The position numbers and the translations under genes were made by a program. The notes under the pieces were generated by a model, which saw nothing but the letters and a program-made list of their open reading frames with translations, was not told the origin of the DNA and did no database searches. Positions 18,695 through 27,372 of a DNA stretch of 64,000 bases are shown in pieces (position 1 is the first letter of the stretch; the number at the start of each line of letters is the position of its first letter). The stretch covers positions 16,059 through 80,058 of the forward strand of contig QXWW01000018.1 in the NCBI GenBank assembly GCA_009911185.1, in the 5' to 3' direction. Source of the DNA: Lachnospiraceae bacterium. Its GTDB lineage: Bacteria > Bacillota > Clostridia > Lachnospirales > Lachnospiraceae.

Positions 18695-19585
18695 TTATCC
18701 CTCCTCTGCCATGGACTTTTGGTTCTGCCGCGCAAACATGAATGCAATTGCCAGGATAAGCAGCACGCCCGCAGCAAAAAACACTGCCGTCACTGCATAA
18801 AAGTCTGCGCTCCCCTGCTCCATTCCGGAAAACAGGCTGGTCCGCACCCGCAGCACGGCCATCAGATTCGCCCCTGTATGCGCCAGAAAGGCTCCGTAAA
18901 TATGTCCGGCCTTTTCCATAAACCAGGCAAACAGAAACCCTAAAAGCCCGGCATAAATAAACTGTACCAAATTCATATGCAGTATGCCGAACAAAAAGGC
19001 GGAACCCGCCATGGCAATGATGCGGCTCTGCCTTTCCCGTCTCCCGCCCCGCTCTGTGTTTTGCCTATTTTGCAAAATCATCAAATCGCAAAGTCTGCCA
19101 TAGACAACGCCGCGGTACAAAAGTTCCTCCAAAAATGGCGTCAACAGACAGGCTCCTAACAGTTCAAAAAGGATTCCTCCGGCAAAAAAATAGCTGTTAA
19201 TCTTCTGATACCCTGGGGAACTCTCCTGCAAATTGGTAAGCAATATCATATTATTCAGCGCAATTCCCAAAACTGCGCCTGTCAAAAACATGAAAAACCC
19301 AGTAACCGTTCTTTGCACGACAGACTTTTTTTCCAGTATCAAATGCATACGCTCCCAAAACATTGTCGGCTGCGCCTGATCCTTCCGATAATACCCCGCA
19401 ATAACAGGGATGGTTGCCGCCGTCGCCGCCGCTTGCAACATCATATACTGTTCTTTGGGATCTGTCCCCCAAAATACTGCCAGCACTGCGAACAACGACG
19501 TCAGCAGATTCATGACGACAACAGATACAAGTATGGGGGAAAGCAGATTCCATAGTGAAAAAGCCAAACGCTTAGAATCATTCAT
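18695..19585 (-). CDS. CPBP family intramembrane protease (CAAX protease-like)
   Basis: The 296-residue membrane protein belongs to the CPBP/Abi family of intramembrane glutamic proteases, which includes prenyl-protein proteases and bacteriocin self-immunity proteins. The motif EELLYRG has Glu153, Glu154 and Arg158. The second conserved motif is FLFGILHMN, with its His, and a third His lies in FLAHTGANL. About eight hydrophobic segments are present. Its ATG is separated by a single base from the stop codon of the upstream gene, so translation is coupled. With a MATE exporter and an acetyltransferase it could be part of a self-protection or peptide-processing cassette; that is inference. Confidence 0.85.
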   Translation of the reverse strand: MNDSKRLAFSLWNLLSPILVSVVVMNLLTSLFAVLAVFWGTDPKEQYMMLQAAATAATIPVIAGYYRKDQAQPTMFWERMHLILEKKSVVQRTVTGFFMFLTGAVLGIALNNMILLTNLQESSPGYQKINSYFFAGGILFELLGACLLTPFLEELLYRGVVYGRLCDLMILQNRQNTERGGRRERQSRIIAMAGSAFLFGILHMNLVQFIYAGLLGFLFAWFMEKAGHIYGAFLAHTGANLMAVLRVRTSLFSGMEQGSADFYAVTAVFFAAGVLLILAIAFMFARQNQKSMAEEG

Positions 19586-19586
19586 C

Positions 19587-20405
19587 TCAACCTTCTTCTT
19601 TCTTTGAGTGACTGGCTTCCTGTGCCCCGGACGCCTCCTGCGGACGATCCAGCACTTCTACTCCGCTGGTCTCGTCCTCAATCTGCATCTGCGTCTGTTT
19701 TAATTTCGCATCCTGGGCAATGGCGCGCATAATCCGGTTCACATCCTCCGGGGAAAACATCCCGATTGCTTTCGCCAAATCCCCAATATTATCCCGGTTA
19801 AACACCAGGCAGCCCCCTTTTTCCAGAGAAACCGAAATGCAGTTATTGAGATTGGACACATCTCCCAGGCAAATGCGGTTATTCTCATAATCACACTGGA
19901 AGGTGACGCCATGATAAGTTACCGCGCCAGTCTCGTCAGCCATTACAGAATAAGGCGCCTGCCGGTCCAGTCCCAGCAGCTTCCTGATCAATTCATCTGC
20001 AACCGCATCCTCTATGCTGTCCTGGATATCCGGCTTCTTTGGCTCTCCAAATTCCTCTTCACCGCCTGACTCCATCTCTTGCGTACTTCTGCCGCCGCGG
20101 CTTTTCAACAGCAATTGTTCCAATTGCTCCGCGGCTTTGGCGCTGCATCCCAGAATATATTCCTCCGTCTGCTCCCTCTTCTTATCCAGTGCCTCTTCCT
20201 TACGGTGTTCTAGGTCATCCCTGTATTCCAAAATGGCATAATCCACCTTTTCCAACAATTTATCCCATTCTTTCTCAGAAAATTCCCCGATCGTCTTAGG
20301 CTTTTCCTGATTCTGCCCCGTCCTTTGCCTGTTATTTTTTGCAAAATCTGCTACTGCCTGTGAAAAATATCCGTTTCCGTAACTGCTCTGTACTCTGCTC
20401 AGCAT
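19587..20405 (-). CDS. Hydrophilic protein of unknown function
   Basis: I do not recognise a characterised family. The 272-residue protein has no signal peptide or membrane segment. The first half is charged and helical (about 40-125, many Lys/Glu, probable coiled coil). A compact beta-containing region follows at about 150-230 (GAVTYHGVTFQCDYENNRIC and LEKGGCLVFNRDNIGDLAKA). An acidic, low-complexity tail ends the protein. I used the ATG at 20405 because GGAGG lies 7 bases ahead. It heads the CPBP/MATE/GNAT series. It resembles in style, though not clearly in sequence, the two other hydrophilic proteins at 31221-32126 and 38984-39748. Confidence 0.75.
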   Translation of the reverse strand: MLSRVQSSYGNGYFSQAVADFAKNNRQRTGQNQEKPKTIGEFSEKEWDKLLEKVDYAILEYRDDLEHRKEEALDKKREQTEEYILGCSAKAAEQLEQLLLKSRGGRSTQEMESGGEEEFGEPKKPDIQDSIEDAVADELIRKLLGLDRQAPYSVMADETGAVTYHGVTFQCDYENNRICLGDVSNLNNCISVSLEKGGCLVFNRDNIGDLAKAIGMFSPEDVNRIMRAIAQDAKLKQTQMQIEDETSGVEVLDRPQEASGAQEASHSKKEEG

Positions 20406-20494
20406 TTTCGTTCCTCCATTCTTCCTGTGGGTGCGCATATTCTTTTATCAAATAAACACTTTTACACGTTCACTTAACAAGGTCTTTGCTATAG

Positions 20495-20535
20495 AAAAAA
20501 TAGGCGCTTACCTCTTTCCCTGAGTATAAGCGCCT
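20495..20535 (-). terminator. Terminator of the folate/MoxR operon
   Basis: TAAGCGCCT/AGGCGCTTA arms (20535-20527 with 20510-20502) form a 9-bp perfect stem, followed on the minus strand by ATTTTTT. It lies 40 bases after the HAD phosphatase stop codon and is the first terminator I find downstream of folC. Confidence 0.85.
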
Positions 20536-20574
20536 TCCATAGCTGATATATATATCGGCAGAATCTGGAAATAC

Positions 20575-21237
20575 TTAACCTCTGCGCATGTTCGCCAGGA
20601 AATCCACAACTTCAGACAAAGTATCAAACAACCCCAGTACCCCGGCTTTTTGCATTTCACCAAATTCCTGCTCAAAGCCATATGTAATTCCAATACAGTC
20701 TATCCCTGCCTCTTTCGCCCCCTGGGCGTCATACCTGGTGTCCCCAATCAGCACCGCCTGGCTGCGGTCTTTAAGATGCAGTCTCTCTATCACATCCTCA
20801 AGCACCTGGATTTTCGTACTGGAGCCGGCGTCCCTGGCTCCGCCAATCAAATCAAAATAGTGATCGACATGAAGGTACTGCAAAACTACATGACATAAAT
20901 CCTCCCGTTTGGAAGAGGCAACGGCAAGCGTATAGCCAAGCTTCTTAAGACGCTGCAGCGTTTTTTCCACCTCCGGATAAAGCTCGCACTCATAGGCGCC
21001 TGTTGTCTCATATCGCTGCCGGAACAGCGTAACAGCATCTCTTGATTTTTCCACGGAAAAGCCATATTCCCTGGGAAAGGACTCCATCAACGGCGGACCG
21101 ATAAACCGCTCCAGCTTCCGCTGGTCACTCTCCCATATCCCAAGTTTCTCCAGTGCAAAGCGGACACTCTTCGTCACACCTTCACCAGTATTTACCAGAG
21201 TACCGTCCAAATCAAATAATATCGTATTCTTTTGCAT
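20575..21237 (-). CDS. HAD family phosphatase, phosphoglycolate phosphatase-like
   Basis: The 220-residue cytoplasmic hydrolase removes phosphate from a small metabolite. Motif I is FDLDGTLVNTG with the catalytic Asp9 and Asp11, a cap domain follows, motif II is VASSKRED, and motif III/IV is IGDTRYDAQGAKEAG. This is the Gph/PgmB/PpaX subgroup with a C2-like helical cap. The start has GGAGG upstream and lies 12 bases after the MoxR-type ATPase. It is the last gene of the long operon. It could serve as house-cleaning phosphatase or act on a folate-pathway intermediate, but nothing in the sequence decides this. Confidence 0.88.
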   Translation of the reverse strand: MQKNTILFDLDGTLVNTGEGVTKSVRFALEKLGIWESDQRKLERFIGPPLMESFPREYGFSVEKSRDAVTLFRQRYETTGAYECELYPEVEKTLQRLKKLGYTLAVASSKREDLCHVVLQYLHVDHYFDLIGGARDAGSSTKIQVLEDVIERLHLKDRSQAVLIGDTRYDAQGAKEAGIDCIGITYGFEQEFGEMQKAGVLGLFDTLSEVVDFLANMRRG

Positions 21238-21249
21238 TCTCTACCTCCA

Positions 21250-22755
21250 CTAAGACATCCGTTTAAGCAGATTCTTTCGTTTTTCATCAAACAGTAATTC
21301 CTTATTATAAAAATAATATCTGTCGCACTCATAGTCCTTAAGAAAGCTGACGTCATAAGCATTGGAATTTAATTCTGTCAAAAACATCACCATTTCCTGG
21401 CTGCTGCCAAAAGCCCCCTCCAGAAAATCAAAGACATACTCTAAAAGCTCCCCGGCTTCCTTCCGCTGTTTTTCAAACGCATCGTTTTGCTGCTGAAAGA
21501 GCTCCTTTACCCGTGCAAAAGCCGCTTCTTTTTGACAGATATCTTCCATCTTCAACGTCTGCAGGAATTGTTCGAGCGTCTTCAAAACACGGCGGTACTG
21601 CCGCTGCATCTCAGGGTTTAAAAGTTCAGCCTTTTTCCTGTTTTCATACTCTGCACTGCATGACGAAACTGTCTGCGCCAATAACTGCCGTCCGTTTACA
21701 TCCTCTTTAACGGCCTGCGACCGTTCTTTGTATTCCGAGAGGTATGTGAAGAGCTGCTCTATATAACGCTCTGTCTGCACCGACGCTTTCAATGTCTCGT
21801 TCACTCTGGAAATTAACAATCCCAGCACGCTGAGCCGTTCATCAAAAGAAGCATGCGCTATTTTTTTCAGCAGCCGTTCCTCCAGGTTTCCTTTCAAAAT
21901 TTCTTCTATCTGGTAATCTGTGCGGTACTTGTAATACAGCTCCAGATAATTGGCAAAATCTTTGGCTATTTTCGGATACTGTATATATTGCGCTACTACC
22001 TGGCGGTCCACCGTTTTATGAAGCTTCTCATACACTCTGATCAGATTGGCAAGATCTTCCCAGCCTCTGGGCGTGGCAAAATTCCTGCCGTCCACGGTAG
22101 TCTCCATCTGATAAAAATTCTGCTTTCTGGTATTCAGATAAGAAATCACCGCCCCATGGATGCCCTGGCTGTAGGCATATTCCTTCCAGACCTGAAAATC
22201 TGCTTCCACCTCAATTTTTTTCACCCGGTCCATGGTGACTACGTCAAATTCCCGGACCGAGCGGTTGTACTCCGGCGGGTTTCCCGCCGCTACAATAATC
22301 CAGCCCTCCGGTATCCTGTGATTTCCAAAAGATTTACACTGAAGGAACTGAAGCATGGCCGGCGCCAGCGTCTCCGACACACAATTAATCTCATCCAAAA
22401 ACAAAATCCCCTCCGACAAGCCTGTCTGCTCCATTTTATCATAGATGGAAGCCACAATCTCGCTCATGGTATATTCCGTCACTGCAAATTCCCCGGACCG
22501 GTACTGCTTTTTCGAGATGAACGGCAGTCCGATCGCACTCTGCCGCGTATGATGGGTAATCGTGTAAGCCACCAGGCCAATTTTACACTCCTGGGAAATC
22601 TGCTCCATAATCTGCGTTTTGCCAATTCCCGGGGAACCCAGCAAAAATATGGGCCGCTGGCGAATCGTTGGAATCTCATAATTTCCATACGCATCTTTCA
22701 ACAGGTATGCCTCTATGGTATTTTTAATTTCTTCCTTCGTCCTCTTTATATCCAT
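21250..22755 (-). CDS. MoxR-type AAA+ ATPase
   Basis: The 501-residue protein has an N-terminal AAA+ module. Walker A is LGSPGIGKTQ (about 40-48), Walker B is GILFLDEIN (Asp121, Glu122), and sensor 1 is IIVAAGNPPEYN, as in MoxR/dynein-type ATPases. Residues from about 270 are charged and helical and unlike classical MoxR proteins. MoxR ATPases act as chaperones with VWA-domain partners, and such a partner is encoded just upstream. I start at 22755 (GAGG 6 bases ahead); a GTG at 22824 would extend it by 23 residues that do not look conserved. Substrate is unknown. Confidence 0.87.
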   Translation of the reverse strand: MDIKRTKEEIKNTIEAYLLKDAYGNYEIPTIRQRPIFLLGSPGIGKTQIMEQISQECKIGLVAYTITHHTRQSAIGLPFISKKQYRSGEFAVTEYTMSEIVASIYDKMEQTGLSEGILFLDEINCVSETLAPAMLQFLQCKSFGNHRIPEGWIIVAAGNPPEYNRSVREFDVVTMDRVKKIEVEADFQVWKEYAYSQGIHGAVISYLNTRKQNFYQMETTVDGRNFATPRGWEDLANLIRVYEKLHKTVDRQVVAQYIQYPKIAKDFANYLELYYKYRTDYQIEEILKGNLEERLLKKIAHASFDERLSVLGLLISRVNETLKASVQTERYIEQLFTYLSEYKERSQAVKEDVNGRQLLAQTVSSCSAEYENRKKAELLNPEMQRQYRRVLKTLEQFLQTLKMEDICQKEAAFARVKELFQQQNDAFEKQRKEAGELLEYVFDFLEGAFGSSQEMVMFLTELNSNAYDVSFLKDYECDRYYFYNKELLFDEKRKNLLKRMS

Positions 22756-22825
22756 CGTCTTCCTCACATTCCTTCCTCTGGGCGACCTGCATACACGCTC
22801 AGAAATCTCCCGCAAAAGCCGCACT

Positions 22826-24187
22826 TTATACGCGCGGACTTTTCATTACCTGCGGACGCTGCCGCTCTATCTCCACAATTTCGCCCAAATCTCTCTCGTC
22901 AAGTATAAGTTTCATCGCCCAGGGCGGCACGTCCACATCCAGATAATCCTCCCGGAAGAACACAAACGCCGTGTCAAACCGGGGCTTTTTGACAGGGAAT
23001 GTCCCATATCCGTCCGTAAAATAAATCAGCCCCCGCAATTTTCGGAACACTTTCTTTGCCAACAGCATATTGACATACTCGAAAGCCGGGCGAAAATCTG
23101 TCCCGCCCAGTCCCTGTATCTGAAAATGTTCCATATACGCCTGGAGCTGCTTTCTGCTCTCTATCACGGTATCAGACTGCACCCGCTCGTCGCATTGCAG
23201 AATGTGAATGCAGAATTTCCTTTCAAAAGATTCAGACTGGCTTAAAATACTGTAGGTTTCTTCCAGAAATTTTTGTACAAGACTTGCTTTACAGGACATA
23301 GAGGTATCAATCACAATCACAAAATCCTCGATTTTCTCCGCTTCCTTTGTCTCCAGATGCTCAATCAAGGGCATATTTCCGTACAATTCCATGCCATAAT
23401 GATAAAAAATGTAGTCGAAGCTGTCTAAATCTACCTGCATCTCTTCTTTTAACACGCAGAATTTTTTCAAAAACGCCCGGTAATCATATCTCTGGCGGTT
23501 TTCTACCCGGAGCTGCTCTCTCAGCCCTTTGCTTCCCTCTGCGGCTTCTTTGGCAAACGTATCCAGCTCCGTTTCCATCCTGTCTCTGATATTCTGCCAC
23601 CGGTTTTCCTGTTCCATGGGCGCCTGGGGGCGGTTCTCATTCTGTTCCCACAAAAAATGTTCGTCGACCGCAAACTCCTCCATCATACGCGCCACAACGC
23701 GCATATCCAGTCTTGCTTGCTGCAGCAGATAAAAAATTGCCTCCGCATTCAGTACCCGCAGTTTTTTCTCAAGCCCCTGGTAAACTGCTCTGCGGTATGG
23801 CCTTAAAGGAATCCTAAGACAGCGGTATGCCATGCCGTCTATCATAGCTTCCACACCGATATCGCAGGCCAGATCCCATAGCCGCCTTTTTTGCGCTCCG
23901 CGCGGATTCCAGACATGCCCCATAAGACAGTGCAAGATACTGTGAAGATAACAGCGGTTGACCACAGCATTGCCCACCCGGTACTGCGCCATAAGAAATT
24001 CCGGATTATAACGAAACACTTCCCCATTTACCGCTGTCCGTCCCAGTTCCATAGACGGCTCCAATACCAGGCTGTGAAGCGCCACGTCCAAAAACCGCAT
24101 ATTCAGATAAAGTTCATTGCGGCAGTCTGTTAAAATCTCATTGCAGATGCTCACTTTTTCCAGCAATTGTTCTTCAAACATTTTCAT
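22826..24187 (-). CDS. VWA-like/metallopeptidase-like protein (DUF2201 type), MoxR partner
   Basis: The 453-residue protein resembles the DUF2201 group: an N-terminal putative metallopeptidase region and a C-terminal VWA-like domain. The peptidase motif reads LHSILHCLMGH at about 81-91, keeping the histidines but lacking the Glu of a canonical HExxH, so catalysis is doubtful. The VWA part shows a MIDAS-type VIDTSMS near residue 295, then GLGGTDFRP and LIYFTDGYG. Such proteins accompany MoxR ATPases, as here. The start at 24187 has GAGG 4 bases ahead; 24181 is an alternative. Its stop codon is 70 bases ahead of the ATPase start. Confidence 0.82.
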   Translation of the reverse strand: MKMFEEQLLEKVSICNEILTDCRNELYLNMRFLDVALHSLVLEPSMELGRTAVNGEVFRYNPEFLMAQYRVGNAVVNRCYLHSILHCLMGHVWNPRGAQKRRLWDLACDIGVEAMIDGMAYRCLRIPLRPYRRAVYQGLEKKLRVLNAEAIFYLLQQARLDMRVVARMMEEFAVDEHFLWEQNENRPQAPMEQENRWQNIRDRMETELDTFAKEAAEGSKGLREQLRVENRQRYDYRAFLKKFCVLKEEMQVDLDSFDYIFYHYGMELYGNMPLIEHLETKEAEKIEDFVIVIDTSMSCKASLVQKFLEETYSILSQSESFERKFCIHILQCDERVQSDTVIESRKQLQAYMEHFQIQGLGGTDFRPAFEYVNMLLAKKVFRKLRGLIYFTDGYGTFPVKKPRFDTAFVFFREDYLDVDVPPWAMKLILDERDLGEIVEIERQRPQVMKSPRV

Positions 24188-24194
24188 CCGTCCT

Positions 24195-25151
24195 CTACAA
24201 ACTGAATTTCTTTTTCTTTGCCGGAAACCTCCGGTGTCTGGCGTCCATGAGCATACTGACAATTTCCGGGGCGTCCTGCCGTTCTGCCTCTCTCAGCAAC
24301 AGCTCCATCTGCCCTTCTTCTGTCACAAAGGTTTCCGCCAGCCAGCGCAAGTCTTCCGGATACTCCCGTTTCAGACAATACGCTGCGCCTGTTTCGAGAT
24401 TCTCTGACAGCCATCCGGCATACGCAGCCCGTTCTGCCTCTCCTAACTCATAAGGACAGCGCAGCCTTGCAACGGCCAGTTCTGCCAGGTCGATGCTGTC
24501 AATATTATACTTTCCCATATCAAAAAGTTTATCATACTCTTTCAAATTTACCTGGGTATTGCGAAACGCATTGCGGTACTGAATCCCCATGCCATGAGTC
24601 TGGGTGGAAATAATTCTGGCCGGGGTATTCTCCACAGCCTCCTCAAAAAACTCCGGATAGACCAGCCGGCACACAGGTTCTCTTTCCCCGCCCTCCTGTG
24701 TTCGCTCTCCTTCCTCCAGATAGCAGCCGACCGTCACCTTCTGCTTTAAATCCTGCAAAATCTCACGCAGACAGGAATTGCCGCGCCGCCAGCGCATCTC
24801 AAGATAAGACAGATTTTCACAGCCGGTAAATGCACCCGCTCCTATAAACTCAAGATCACTGTAAAAAGACAGCCGGCGGAAGTTCCGGCAATTATAAAAA
24901 AGATACCTGCCCAGCCTCTTCATGCTCCCGGGCAGATACAATTCTTGCAGGTCTTCCCCACAGATACAGGGCAGACCGCTGGCGTTCTGCGGTTCGTGCT
25001 CCATGGAACGTGCAAAAGCATAAGCGGACATTTCCGTAACCGGAACGCCTTCCAGTGTTTCTGGTATCACTACACGGCCGCTGACGCCATAACAGCGGAG
25101 AATACAGATTCCCTTATTTTTCTTCTCATATGCAAAGCTCTGTTTTTCCAT
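24195..25151 (-). CDS. BspA-type leucine-rich repeat protein
   Basis: The 318-residue protein has no signal peptide. The N-terminal half (about 15-135) shows BspA-like LRR_5 features: GRVVIPETLEGVPVTEMSAY, LQELYLPGSMKRLGRYLFY, LSFYSDLEFIGAGAFTGC. The C-terminal half is helical, acidic and unrecognised (about 190-300). It starts 12 bases after folBK stops, and its stop codon lies 7 bases ahead of the VWA protein start. I infer that it supplies protein recognition for the MoxR/VWA pair. The cytoplasmic location is deduced from the absence of an export signal, unlike surface BspA proteins. Confidence 0.75.
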   Translation of the reverse strand: MEKQSFAYEKKNKGICILRCYGVSGRVVIPETLEGVPVTEMSAYAFARSMEHEPQNASGLPCICGEDLQELYLPGSMKRLGRYLFYNCRNFRRLSFYSDLEFIGAGAFTGCENLSYLEMRWRRGNSCLREILQDLKQKVTVGCYLEEGERTQEGGEREPVCRLVYPEFFEEAVENTPARIISTQTHGMGIQYRNAFRNTQVNLKEYDKLFDMGKYNIDSIDLAELAVARLRCPYELGEAERAAYAGWLSENLETGAAYCLKREYPEDLRWLAETFVTEEGQMELLLREAERQDAPEIVSMLMDARHRRFPAKKKKFSL

Positions 25152-25163
25152 TTCACACCATTT

Positions 25164-25988
25164 CTATTCCAAAAGCTCCTTTAACATCTGCGCAGCCGTT
25201 TTGCCAATCAGAGGATGGCGGTAATAAGGCGCCAGTTCTGCCAGAGGCTTCAATACAAATTCCCGGTTCTGCATATCCGGGTGCGGAATCTGAAGTTTTT
25301 CTTCATCCACCACCCAGTCATCATAGAAAATAATATCCAAATCCAGCGTTCTTGGCCCCCAATGAATGTTCCGCTCCCGGTTCGCCTCACGTTCGGCCTG
25401 ATGGAGCAATTCCAGCAGCTCCATAGGCGGCAGCAGCGTGCGAATCTTTAACATTCCATTGAGAAAATCCGGCTGTTCCACCCCCCCGTAAGGCTTTGTC
25501 GTGATCAGCTCCGACTCTCTTAGCACCATGCAGTCCTGATGTTCCCGCAGCGCTTCGATTCCCTTGCGGATATATTGCTCACGGTCGCCCAAATTAGAGC
25601 CGACAGCTATATAAGCACAGTGCCATCCTCTGGTAATCTCCACGGAAACTGTCTCCAGCGGAAGTCCTACCGGCGCCCATGGCTTTAAAATTTCCAGGGT
25701 AATTTTTTCCATTGCCGGAAAGCGCAAAAGCAGAGCCCTTGCCAGTTGCTCCGCCGCTGTCTCGATGAGCTGGTAGGTATGCTCCGCCATAAATTCTGCG
25801 ATAAAATGAGCCAGCTCGCCATAATGGACAGATTTTGCCAAATCATCGCTTAAGCCTGCTTCTCTGGTATGGGTACAGACAGCGGCATTAATCAGAAATT
25901 TCTGTCCCAGCTTATTCTCTTCCTCATAGACGCCATGTTTTGCAAACACTTCCAGATTTTTAATATAAATCCGATCCAAATCCATCAT
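25164..25988 (-). CDS. folBK: Dihydroneopterin aldolase / HPPK fusion
   Basis: This 274-residue bifunctional folate enzyme cleaves dihydroneopterin to 6-hydroxymethyl-dihydropterin, then pyrophosphorylates it. Residues 1-118 are FolB (DRIYIKNLEVFAKHGVYEEE with the conserved Glu in GVYEEE). Residues 120-274 are FolK, beginning AYIAVGSNLGDREQYI and holding WGPRTLDLDIIFYDD and PHPDMQNREFVLKPL. Fusions of this order are common in Clostridia. Its ATG overlaps the folP stop by 4 bases. The overlapping arrangement indicates a single folate transcript. Confidence 0.95.
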   Translation of the reverse strand: MMDLDRIYIKNLEVFAKHGVYEEENKLGQKFLINAAVCTHTREAGLSDDLAKSVHYGELAHFIAEFMAEHTYQLIETAAEQLARALLLRFPAMEKITLEILKPWAPVGLPLETVSVEITRGWHCAYIAVGSNLGDREQYIRKGIEALREHQDCMVLRESELITTKPYGGVEQPDFLNGMLKIRTLLPPMELLELLHQAEREANRERNIHWGPRTLDLDIIFYDDWVVDEEKLQIPHPDMQNREFVLKPLAELAPYYRHPLIGKTAAQMLKELLE

Positions 25989-26797
25989 TTCCAGCCCTCC
26001 CGGATTGCCTCAATCATACGTATGGCGCGCCTGTTTTCTTTGATATCATGCACCCGCACAAACGCGCAGCCCGCCAGTACGGCAAGCACAGTGGTAACAA
26101 GCGTCCCCTCCGCACGTTCTGTCACGGGAAGATCGAGCGCCAGGCCAATGACAGACTTCCGTGAAGTCCCTAACAGCAAAGGACAGCCCAGCTCTTTTAA
26201 TTCGGAAAGTTTATCTATAATTTCCAGGTTCTGCTCATACGTCTTGCCAAATCCAACGCCCGGATCCAACAATATCTGTTCTCTGGCAATCCCGGCTTTC
26301 TCTGCCAGTTTCAGGCTTTGCCTCAGCTCCGCCTTCACTTCTTCCATGAAATTACCGTATTCCGTATGGCTACGATTGTGCATCAGACAACAGGAAACGC
26401 CTGTCTCCGCTATCAGTTCTGCCAGTTTCGGGTCATACTTCAAGCCCCATATATCATTCACAAGGCTGGCTCCCGCCTGAACCGCCGCTTTGGCAACCTC
26501 TGATTTATACGTGTCAACAGATATGGGGATATCAAATCTCTGATGGATCTTTTCTACCACAGGCGCAACTCTGTAAATCTCCTCTTCCTCTGTAATCTGC
26601 TGATGCCCCGGCCTGGTAGATTCTCCGCCTACGTCAATAATATCCGCGCCTTCTTCTATCATTTCCTCTGCATGTTTCAACGCCGCGTCTTCCCGGTTAA
26701 ATCTGCCGCCATCTGAAAAGGAATCCGGCGTCACATTTAAGATTCCCATGATATAAGTTCTGTTTTTCAGCGCAAACATTCTGTTTCCAATCTTCAA
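25985..26797 (-). CDS. folP: Dihydropteroate synthase
   Basis: Condenses hydroxymethyl-dihydropterin pyrophosphate with p-aminobenzoate; the target of sulfonamides. The TIM barrel carries TYIMGILNVTPDSFSDGG near the N-terminus, DIIDVGGESTRPG, and SVDTYKSEVAKAAVQAG. I assign a TTG start at 26797: an AGGAGG box sits exactly 5 bases upstream, and this gives the normal length of 270 residues. The longer frame reaching 26935 would overlap folE by 120 bases. It starts 17 bases after the folE stop and ends overlapping folBK. Confidence 0.95.
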   Translation of the reverse strand: MKIGNRMFALKNRTYIMGILNVTPDSFSDGGRFNREDAALKHAEEMIEEGADIIDVGGESTRPGHQQITEEEEIYRVAPVVEKIHQRFDIPISVDTYKSEVAKAAVQAGASLVNDIWGLKYDPKLAELIAETGVSCCLMHNRSHTEYGNFMEEVKAELRQSLKLAEKAGIAREQILLDPGVGFGKTYEQNLEIIDKLSELKELGCPLLLGTSRKSVIGLALDLPVTERAEGTLVTTVLAVLAGCAFVRVHDIKENRRAIRMIEAIREGWK

Positions 26798-26814
26798 AGC
26801 TGCCTCCTTTTCTG

Positions 26815-27372
26815 TCAACGACCCATCATCTGCCAAAATTGTTCCTGCAGGCACTGGTTTTTTGCAAACTCTCCTCTGGTAACCAGGGTAACGGTCTGCG
26901 CCCCCGGCTTTTTCACCCCCCGCATCGTCATACACATATGCTCTGCCTCAAGCATTACCATCGCCCCTTTGGGCTTTAAATACTGCATCAACGCGTCTGC
27001 AATCTGCGCCGTCAGACGTTCCTGGAGCTGAAGACGCCTCGCGTAAACTTCTACCGTCCTTGCCAGCTTGCTTAACCCCACTACCCTGCCGTCTGGAATA
27101 TAAGCAACGCTGGCCTTACCGTAAAAGGGAAGCAGATGGTGCTCACAGGTAGAATAAAAGACAATATCCTTCTCTAACACCATGCCGCAGTCTGACGTCT
27201 CAAATGTCCTGCGTAACGCCTGCTCAGGCGTCTGCTCCATGCCTGCAAAAATCTCTTCATACATTCTTGCAATCCGGTCCGGGGTTTCCATAAGTCCCTC
27301 TCTGTGCTTATCTTCCCCCATTCCTTCCAACAGCAAGGCCACCGCCTGCCTGATCTTTTCCTTATCTATCAT
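26815..27372 (-). CDS. folE: GTP cyclohydrolase I
   Basis: Converts GTP to 7,8-dihydroneopterin triphosphate, the first step of tetrahydrofolate synthesis. The 185-residue protein has the zinc-ligand motif [12 protein letters not shown], the signature [23 protein letters not shown], and the C-terminal [13 protein letters not shown] with the third zinc ligand Cys. Length is normal. Its start overlaps the end of folC by 11 bases, so the genes are cotranscribed. Confidence 0.97.
   Translation of the reverse strand: MIDKEKIRQAVALLLEGMGEDKHREGLMETPDRIARMYEEIFAGMEQTPEQALRRTFETSDCGMVLEKDIVFYSTCEHHLLPFYGKASVAYIPDGRVVGLSKLARTVEVYARRLQLQERLTAQIADALMQYLKPKGAMVMLEAEHMCMTMRGVKKPGAQTVTLVTRGEFAKNQCLQEQFWQMMGR

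Noticed and set aside
20508..20693. 61-codon minus-strand frame after the HAD gene
   Set aside because: It overlaps the HAD gene and the operon terminator in another frame.
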